DNA of 58,000 nt from Diphasiastrum complanatum (lineage: Eukaryota; Streptophyta; Lycopodiopsida; Lycopodiales; Lycopodiaceae), in assembly GCA_029204225.1 (NCBI GenBank), contig CM055097.1, positions 39,613,106 through 39,671,105 on the forward strand, in the 5' to 3' direction. This document shows positions 48,877 through 58,000 of this stretch, piece after piece. How positions within the stretch are numbered: the stretch's first letter is position 1; each line of letters begins with the position of its first letter. The notes beneath the pieces were generated by a model that ran no database searches, was not told the DNA's origin, and was given only the letters and a program-made list of their open reading frames with translations. The translations under genes were made by a program, and so were the position numbers.

Positions 48877-49237
48877 TAACTTCTTGAAATTGTGTTTTGG
48901 GGATAGTGAAAAATGCTCAAAAAGTTATGTGATGTGCAAGCCATCTCACAAAAAAAGAGCAGAGCATTGGAAAGGCGTGAACAACATTGTTGAATCCTTC
49001 TCTACTTTGGACTGGTCAGTGTGTATATCGACTATCTTATATGGTAGCCCCTTTGCTAAATGTCGGTGGGCGGATATCGATCGACACTCTAGAAATACAA
49101 ATCTTACTAAAGCCTATATGGAGAATATGAAATGTTTGGAATCTGTTTCAGATAGTCAATCTTCTGAAGAATCAGATGATTCCAATACCCGTGTTACATG
49201 TGATTTACATATAGACTTAGATATTGAAGACACATAG
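48863..49237 (+). CDS. Hypothetical acidic-tailed protein
   Basis: A plus-strand frame of 124 codons, open also upstream of 48863 to about 48820. It contains Cys-rich KLCFGDSEKCSKSYVMCK, a basic SHKKRAEHWKG, hydrophobic SVCISTILYGSPF and an acidic end (SQSSEESDDSNT and then DLDIEDT) before TAG at 49235-49237. The composition looks like a real protein C-terminus, but I recognise no family. Its 5' end overlaps a repeat derived from the adjacent copia gag. It may be a last exon. AT-rich sequence follows. Confidence 0.35.
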   Translation: MHNKFNFLKLCFGDSEKCSKSYVMCKPSHKKRAEHWKGVNNIVESFSTLDWSVCISTILYGSPFAKCRWADIDRHSRNTNLTKAYMENMKCLESVSDSQSSEESDDSNTRVTCDLHIDLDIEDT

Positions 49238-51417
<2,180 letters not shown>

Positions 51418-51439
51418 TGATCGTGTTTTTTTTTTAAAT

Positions 51440-52480
51440 TTTTCATTGTGATCTTACATCTATAAAAATTTTAAAAATACATAATTTAGTAGAATTGATA
51501 GACTTAAAAAACTTGTTAGAGAACCTAGAGTTACACGTGTAAAGGCTAAACAAACATTTATTGTGGTGAATCACGAGGAACAATTGTGGGGGATTTATGA
51601 GATGGGTTTTCACAAACATTTTCAAGGTTTGTGAGGGAAAAAATTGCCTACACATCGCCTTTCATTCATGATGTCCCACACATTCATGTTCATCTGTTTT
51701 GGCACAATGCACAGTCATTGTTAGCTCGTCATGAAATTCATGCCTAATAATGTTCTTTCTCTTGTATACATAGTAATGTATTCCACAAAAAGTAAAAATT
51801 GGAAGAAAGTTTTATGAAATGCTTTATTATAATAAAAATAATGTGTCAATTGTAGGCATTTTCATATACATCTGCCAATTTTGAAAACGTTTTGCTAAAA
51901 ACAAACAAAGGTAGTAGATGAAAGAGTGTTCCAAAAGATAGATGAGTGCTTCAAAAGATGGAAGAGTGCATTGTTTAATATTTTCTTGGAGACTAGAGCA
52001 AAACAATTTGGGCCAATCAAATCAGATTAACCAAGGAACAATGGGAGTGGATCCAAGAGACAATGAATGTTGAGATGACTCTAGTATGTTATTATTTTGA
52101 CATATTTTATTCTTATCTTGCATATTTTCATAGATGGTGCATTACATTACGTGAGACTTGTGGAACATCCTTAAATATAACTAGCTTTATTGTAAATTTG
52201 TTTTATAGGCAAAAGAATGTGAACAAAAGAAATGAAGAGAATCAAGCTCAACAAAAAAACTTAGCTCATATAGGTCAAGCTAGCGATGTGGAAGTGGAAA
52301 ATCGATTGGTATGTTTGATAGTTTATATTTTTCAAAAATTGTGACGTATCAATGAGCAAAACTAAATGGAGAAGATGCCAATCATGTCTCAATAACCAAT
52401 AAAGATATTAATAGGAGAAATTCTCTTGAAAGAGTGAAAGGGAGAGGCATAGTATCAAATGTGAAAAAATTGCAAAACAT
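51440..52480 (+). pseudogene. Possible Ptta/En/Spm-type plant transposase remnant
   Basis: Plus-strand fragments in changing frames: KAKQTFIVVNHEEQLWGIYE, then FVREKIAYTSPFIHDVPHIH, then LTKEQWEWIQETMNVE at about 52030-52080. After an intron-like gap with acceptor TTTTATAG at 52209 comes QKNVNKRNEENQAQQKN (52210-52260) with a possible donor TTG|GTATGT near 52310. The V-P-x-x-Q-W-x-W and K-N-K-x-N-R-A-K-x-x-x-x-H-T-x-G motifs of the plant transposase (Ptta/En/Spm) family, as I remember them, are a loose match. A frame at 52063-52344 spans the putative intron. Confidence 0.35.
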
Positions 52481-53402
52481 CACATGCTAAAGCAACACCA
52501 CATGCAAAACACCATGTGCTAAAGCAACATTGTGAAGAATGGTGGAAGATAGAGAGTTGCAAAAATAGGTGAGAGATCTACAACAAATGAACATAAACTT
52601 TAAAAGAAGACATATACATTAGTAAGATTATCCACGACAAGTAGGCAAGTGAGATAATATTATTCTATGATATTTTATTCTATTGGTAAATCTTGTTATG
52701 TAACTGTCAAGTTGGTAGTAACTTAAGATTGTCAAAGAATAGTGTTGAGAAATGAATTTCATAATCTCATGTCAAGACATGAAACTGATTTTAAAATAAA
52801 TAAAAAAGATGACAATTGATCTACAAGAAATCGATTCATGTGCAATATCAAATTTGTACGACCAAATGTAATAAAATGGTGAACCTAACTTCTCAAGACC
52901 TCTAGATCATTCACCTTTTGCACTTGATTTGAGACTCCCATAATTCAACAAGATATATAGCTAACTATGTCATGAAGCATGTCCATTCATTCAATTTTTT
53001 TATTTTCTAAACAGTTCATTATCATATGCACTATATTATAGTTACATTGAAATTCATATAAAACCCCAAAAATCTATAATATTTAGATTTTTGGAAGGAC
53101 TTATTCTTTGAAAGCTTTGTAAATTAATTTCAAATTTTTTGAGAAAATTTGTGTTTCTTTGAGTATGATATTAGATATTTTATAGACTAGTAATGGGTCC
53201 ATAAAATTTTATTTTTCCTCTTTTAAGCGAAGCATACATTCACATAGTCAAGTTGGCAAACTTTTCTCACATGGAAAAATGACCTTAGGTGGACCTTAGG
53301 AATGATGCACTTCATCAATTATACATGAAAAAAATGTGATCTAAAACTTGATATGAGTGTTTCATGTTAAGCAAGTATGTGAGGACATCTAGCTCTTTGG
53401 CA
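52481..53402. other. No recognisable gene
   Basis: AT-rich spacer with nothing assigned. Confidence 0.5.
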
Positions 53403-53579
53403 TCAATAATCTCTATCTACATTGTGCCCCTATGGCTTAGCAAAAGCACCACCATCCTCTTGTACAAGGAGTTGGCGTGTCATTGGGTGGATTCCAAGGA
53501 ATTCATTTTCATGCAAATAGGTTTGTAGCTTCCATTTGAATCCACCCTTACAAAAATCACGTGTACACTCCAATGTTTG
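53403..53579 (-). pseudogene. Isolated exon-like segment
   Basis: On the minus strand a strong acceptor (TTTGTTTGTAG) at 53580 is followed by 59 codons ending TGA at 53403-53405. The frame reads QTLECTRDFCKGGFKW, then LQTYLHENEFLGIHPMTRQL and VQEDGGAFAKP, then TAG at 53430-53432 and GHNVDRDY. The TAG would be Gln if T were C. I do not recognise the protein. No partner exons are identified in the flanks. Confidence 0.35.
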
Positions 53580-56500
53580 CTACAAACAAATGAAATTCAA
53601 TATTGAGATACAATACCAACATCCTTGGTGATTTCATTATTGCATCTTTGCTTAAAGTACCAAGGATAAAAAATTTCTGAGGTTTTATTTTTCAAAATCG
53701 TCACAAAATTGAGTATCTACATAATTTACATAATTGATCTCATCTAGGCAGAATTGGAATTGCCCTCCGAGATCATGTTAGACTTGCCATGTCTTGTATT
53801 TCTACAAGGCAATTGAGAAATTTGAGTACCAATTGATTCTCAACAATGTGAAATTTGTCAAACTTTCTAATTGTTTATATACAAAATATCTCTCATGCTA
53901 GACTTACCATATATTGTACTTCTACAAATGCAATAAATTTTAGCACCCAGTAATTCTCAATAATATTCGTACATGGAAACGCCTTTTCAAAACATGTTGA
54001 AGCAACCCCAAGAAAGCATATGCCAATCGATTTAAGGGTATTGTTCTGGAGGATATTTTGTTTCTAGTCTTCTAATATGACAAAAACAAGTGATTTTTTA
54101 ATGTTTAGGTTGCTATCATTAATCAATGATCAATATTGAATCCTGACAATTGAGTCCCTCCTATTGCATGATCCATATGTCACTCCTGAGTCCCACCTAT
54201 TGTGATACGAGTGGCTTCAGAATGTGTTGTGAATTTGCCTCTACCATATTTCAAGTTTGTGAAATCTTATTAGTGGCCTTGAGAATATCTCCAAACTAAC
54301 TCCACATGAATTGTATTTAGTACACTCAAAGGGCCTCAAAAGCCTTTCATTTGGTGTGTGTTGGTTATACATGTAATTGAATTACTTGGTGTTAACCAGG
54401 TTTTAAATGGCCTAATACTTGATATTAACCCACTGTACAACTTGCTTAGGGAACATGATTTTGGCCTATTAATTCGGGACCAATGAAAAAGAAAACACAA
54501 TATTGGCACTATGTAAAACAACACTTTTTTAGGCAGGTTAACAAACTATATACATTACATTGCAACTAAAATCAAAAGCACATATAGCAATTTTAACCGT
54601 ACAGGTGCAATTGACTATACTCTGATACTAAGTGTATTTATGAAGACTACCAATTCAGACTGAATTTTCATGAGACATTTTTGCAGGATAATTATGTGGC
54701 CCTACAAGAGCAGATAATAGCATCAACCAATGGGAGAAAGGTATGCGTGAAAGAGTAAGATCATCATAAATATTCATATGTGAAGACTTTAGCACAAAAA
54801 GCTCAATTGCTACAAGAATACTCCGATGTGATGTCACAGGCAATGGAACCTTAGCAATAAAGGCTCCCTAGATGACAATTAATTAACCATTTCATAGTTC
54901 CATAGCATGAGAATAGGGCACAAATGGAAACGTAGTACCATACGAACCTTTTCTATAAAAAAGAATTTTGAGATATGTGTTTATTTATCTTTTTGATGTC
55001 TAACAGTAGCTTTAAAGATCCAATTGGTATCTTTTTGAAATACAGATCAATATGATCCATCACAAAGGTATGGAATGACACTCTATGGACCATATATATT
55101 CAATCAGTGGTGGGAGGCATTGTCTTATGTCCTTATTAAGAAATAAACGTAAATTCTGCTTTGTACAAATTCAAATGACGAAAGGCAGCATGTTTTTGAC
55201 AACAGGAAATCGCACTTCTGACTGGGTTTTTTGAAGCACTCGTACCTAATTTTAAGCAATATTTGATGTAGTGATTTCTTAGAAGAAAATATATTTTGAA
55301 TAAGTTATACCTGGTTATTTGATGTTTCCAAATTTTCACAAAGATAACTTCAGGAGACAGTCCTGTCACTCTGAAAGAATAAAGCTTGTCCTGATTTTTC
55401 TATGGCATCATGTTTTACAAAAAATTGCCTTAAAAAACATTGATTTCAAATTCTTTTCTATCAATTGAGTTGTTGATTTTCAAAATTAATGCAAAAGGTA
55501 GTCCAAATGTGTCTAGTTTCTACAACTTCGGTGTTAATGCATGAGCTCATACAAAATTGAAAGTGCCAAAATGCACTTCAAGTCCATCAGTGTGGCATTA
55601 TTCTACAAGTACAAGCTACGAACAAAAATGCATCACCAAAACACTAGTATAGGTCACATAGCTGGTCCGATTAAGTTCATCTAAGATGGGACTTCTCGTT
55701 CTTCAATCTCTATGCACTTTAAGAGGTTTTTGAAAAATAATTGTCTGAAATCTCTGCCCAGGGTGAAGCCATGGGTCTAGATCATATTTCACCTATCTTT
55801 TCAGCTTACAGACAACAATTTGTACACTCCAGTAAGATAAACAATTCTAAATGGGTACCTGAAGAAGAAAAATATGCCCGAAGGTTTCAAATCTGACTAC
55901 AGGTGGATTCAAAGTAGGGCATGTCTGTTGGCCTGGCACTTCCCTCCTATCTTCTATTTTCCTTTCAGATTCATGCGTGGTGACTGGCTCCAAAAAATAG
56001 AATTGACTACATGGCAATGAGGAATGCTACTTCATGTGCTACCACCCAGTGTAAACATGAAATGTAGTCTGAAAGGGGGGAAGGCCGAGAGTCCCAGCCA
56101 GCCATCTCGACCCAAGGGATTGCCACCCGGCTTAATCTGAAACGGGCCTAACTTCAGATTTCAGTGCTATACCCATGTGCTGGAACAGCATTCTAAAAGT
56201 TGCAAAAGATTCTAGGACCTAGGATTGATAGGTAAGAGTAGGTTAACCTGAGTAGAATAAAAGCTTTTATTATCTTTAAGTCAGTAAGTACAAGTGGAAT
56301 GATCACAGGAAGCGAAGGGAAAAGCTTTTAGGAAACGTTTTTGTAGTTTAAAGGTACAAATATACACAAAAAAATTGCTCACAAAGTCGTGCTTAAAAAC
56401 ATCAGAATGATCATTTTCCTCTCGAACTTAAGTACAAGTTATAAACAATGGTGATAGGGGCTCAGCTGCCAAATCTTCTCAACTGTAGATCCCATCAGCA

Positions 56501-57810
56501 AAGCCACATTTGATAGTCTCTCAGAAGAAGATTCTAACCCACTTTTGAGTTTACACCATTCTGTTCTTTAGCAACTTCTGCAGCCGTATGAAGATCATGG
56601 CTCATCTGCATTGATAATTTAAAAAGGGGGTTCAGTCTTATAGTTCCTACGAAACCCAACTCAATATAACTGGCTCAAATTGGCTAAAAATATACCTGAG
56701 GATAAACTGTTTTCAATCAAATGTAAAGTATCTAGATGCTACTGTCAATTTTGCATTCATTTTATTGAACAGGACACAGTTTTCTGAGCAAAGAAAAAAG
56801 ACATTCGCATAGCAGCAAGCTGCATGATTTCAATGAAAGTAAACTAAGGATGATGTTCACATGCTGCAGCATGTAGTTTGGCTGCAGAAACCTTAGAACC
56901 TATGTCCTTGCACTAAAAATCCTGGGCAGTCTCGTTACTTCTTTTGCAAATTTTAAAGAACTTGATGCTGTTTCTAACAACCTTTTAGATTGTCTTATCG
57001 TTTTCCATCACCCCTGTAATTTTACAAGTATTGTCATGACACTTTTGTTTAGCATACTATTTTGTAGCATAAGCCACGACACTTGCTAGGCAGTGAGCCT
57101 AGAACCACCCTAAGTTGCCATAGTTGAACATTGGAAAGGGATTGTTTTAGAAATACAATTATTTGTGCATTTTAATCTGCAATTACAACCATTTCCAAGA
57201 TAAATGGACTTGTTTGAGCCAATGTTGAAGTTTGACAAGTGTTTTGCAAGTCATAGCCCATTATAAACATATTCGAAAGGCAAATATTGTGAACATCAAC
57301 ATCATTGGGAGAGAATTTTTTAAGGACTTCATTTTGACAAGCACCTTGAAAAGTGCATCTCAACTGATTCTAAGACTTGTCCGCGTTATATGAATGTTGT
57401 AGAACAATCAAAGCGACTCCAAATTAAACAAGGATGTTGTGGCATACCCCAAAGGCCTTGTCTGAAGGATTTATGTTCATACATGAATAGTCATAATTTG
57501 GGCTCTTGCCCCAATTTGCGTGAGCTATTAGTTGCACAAATGACCAAGAATCAAAGTACCTATCATCTATTATAGCCAGCCTTCAAAATTTTAGGCACCT
57601 CCTTTAACGTTGGCTTTTTCAGATTGACCAACCAGACCACATAAATAGTATCTGACTTTGCAAGGCAAAGCCAATAATAATTTCATACTTCAAAACCCTA
57701 TTTTGTTAACGGAGAAAAAGCTTGAGAAGCAATTTTTGGAATCAAAGGACAAATAAGGGACATTAACTTTACTAAATTTTAATCTCAAATTGCGTGGCCT
57801 GCAGCCATAA
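53580..57810. other. Intron-like or intergenic sequence, no gene assigned
   Basis: A long AT-rich stretch with unusually few repeats. At 56068-56165 a GC-rich island (gggggaaggccgagagtccc and following, with cccggcttaatctg) stands out and has no tRNA or rRNA fold that I can see. It may be a short dispersed element. Confidence 0.4.
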
Positions 57811-57956
57811 ATATCAAATTTCAAGACTGGCTTGAGCCGTGCAAAACCAAAAGATCTGACAAAACTTTTAAAAACAATTGAAAAAGGTGACGTCCAACGA
57901 TCTCCCGATCCCTCTCTGCCGGAAAAAGAACCAGAAATGTCAAGCAAGACGTACAG
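57811..57956 (+). CDS. Possible exon at the right edge
   Basis: Plus strand, open from 57811 to the window end. It reads KPKDLTKLLKTIEKGDVQRS, then PDPSLPEKEPEMSSKTYR, and meets a good donor (TACAG|GTATGC) at 57956. The charged, Pro-rich composition looks protein-like. The opposite strand is also open here (57690-57947) but lacks an ATG. The 5' limit and family are unknown. Confidence 0.35.
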
Positions 57957-58000
57957 GTATGCTCGTCAAAAGAAATGGGAATATCTACCTTGGCGACTGA

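Overview
The window looks like nuclear DNA of a land plant with a large, repeat-rich genome. Two intact single-exon SAUR-type (small auxin-up RNA) genes place it in land plants. Almost everything else is decayed Ty1/copia retrotransposon sequence, long GA/CT microsatellites and broken multi-exon genes. A fern, lycophyte or gymnosperm fits the low gene density, but I cannot fix the species from sequence alone.

Layout. 0-2 kb: a copia 5' end on the minus strand (LTR, primer-binding site, gag). 2-6.4 kb: microsatellites and unassigned sequence. 6.47-6.94 kb: SAUR gene 1 (minus). 8.7-9.1 kb: a foldback and a perfect hairpin. 11.6-15.5 kb: nested copia remnants. 18.9-19.2 kb: a 325-bp pure GA tract, then a copia RNase H fragment. 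22.8-24.9 kb: a broken Gln-rich/AT-hook gene split by an insertion. 26.1-27.8 kb: a spliced gene remnant of unknown function (minus). 28.2-28.9 kb: copia gag, primer-binding site and LTR (minus). 29.4-31.5 kb: a gene remnant with a GHTHDQID motif, split by a second LTR of the same family. 34.2-34.6 kb: SAUR gene 2 (plus). 36.2-38.3 kb: three GA blocks and a 598-bp tandem duplication of a copia end. 39.4-43.0 kb: a multi-exon RING-H2-like gene whose introns are packed with GGTACTTT. 43.5-45.7 kb: the same motif in opposite orientation with a repeated exon-like block. 47.4-48.8 kb: copia gag, protease and pre-integrase (minus). 51.3-52.5 kb: a microsatellite and transposase-like remnants. 53.4 and 57.8 kb: two isolated exon-like segments.

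Only the SAUR genes look functional; both have candidate auxin-response TGTCTC sites upstream. The most notable pattern is that separate broken genes keep good splice sites and reading frame, yet carry in-frame stops that are mostly TAG at places where a single C-to-T change from CAG (Gln) would explain them. That would fit deamination of CHG-methylated cytosines in silenced DNA. The second pattern is the GGTACTTT motif lying in sense orientation in the introns of the 39.8-43.0 kb gene and in mirrored orientation beside it.

All coordinates, translations and repeat comparisons were made by eye. Family names rest on recalled motifs, not on searches.
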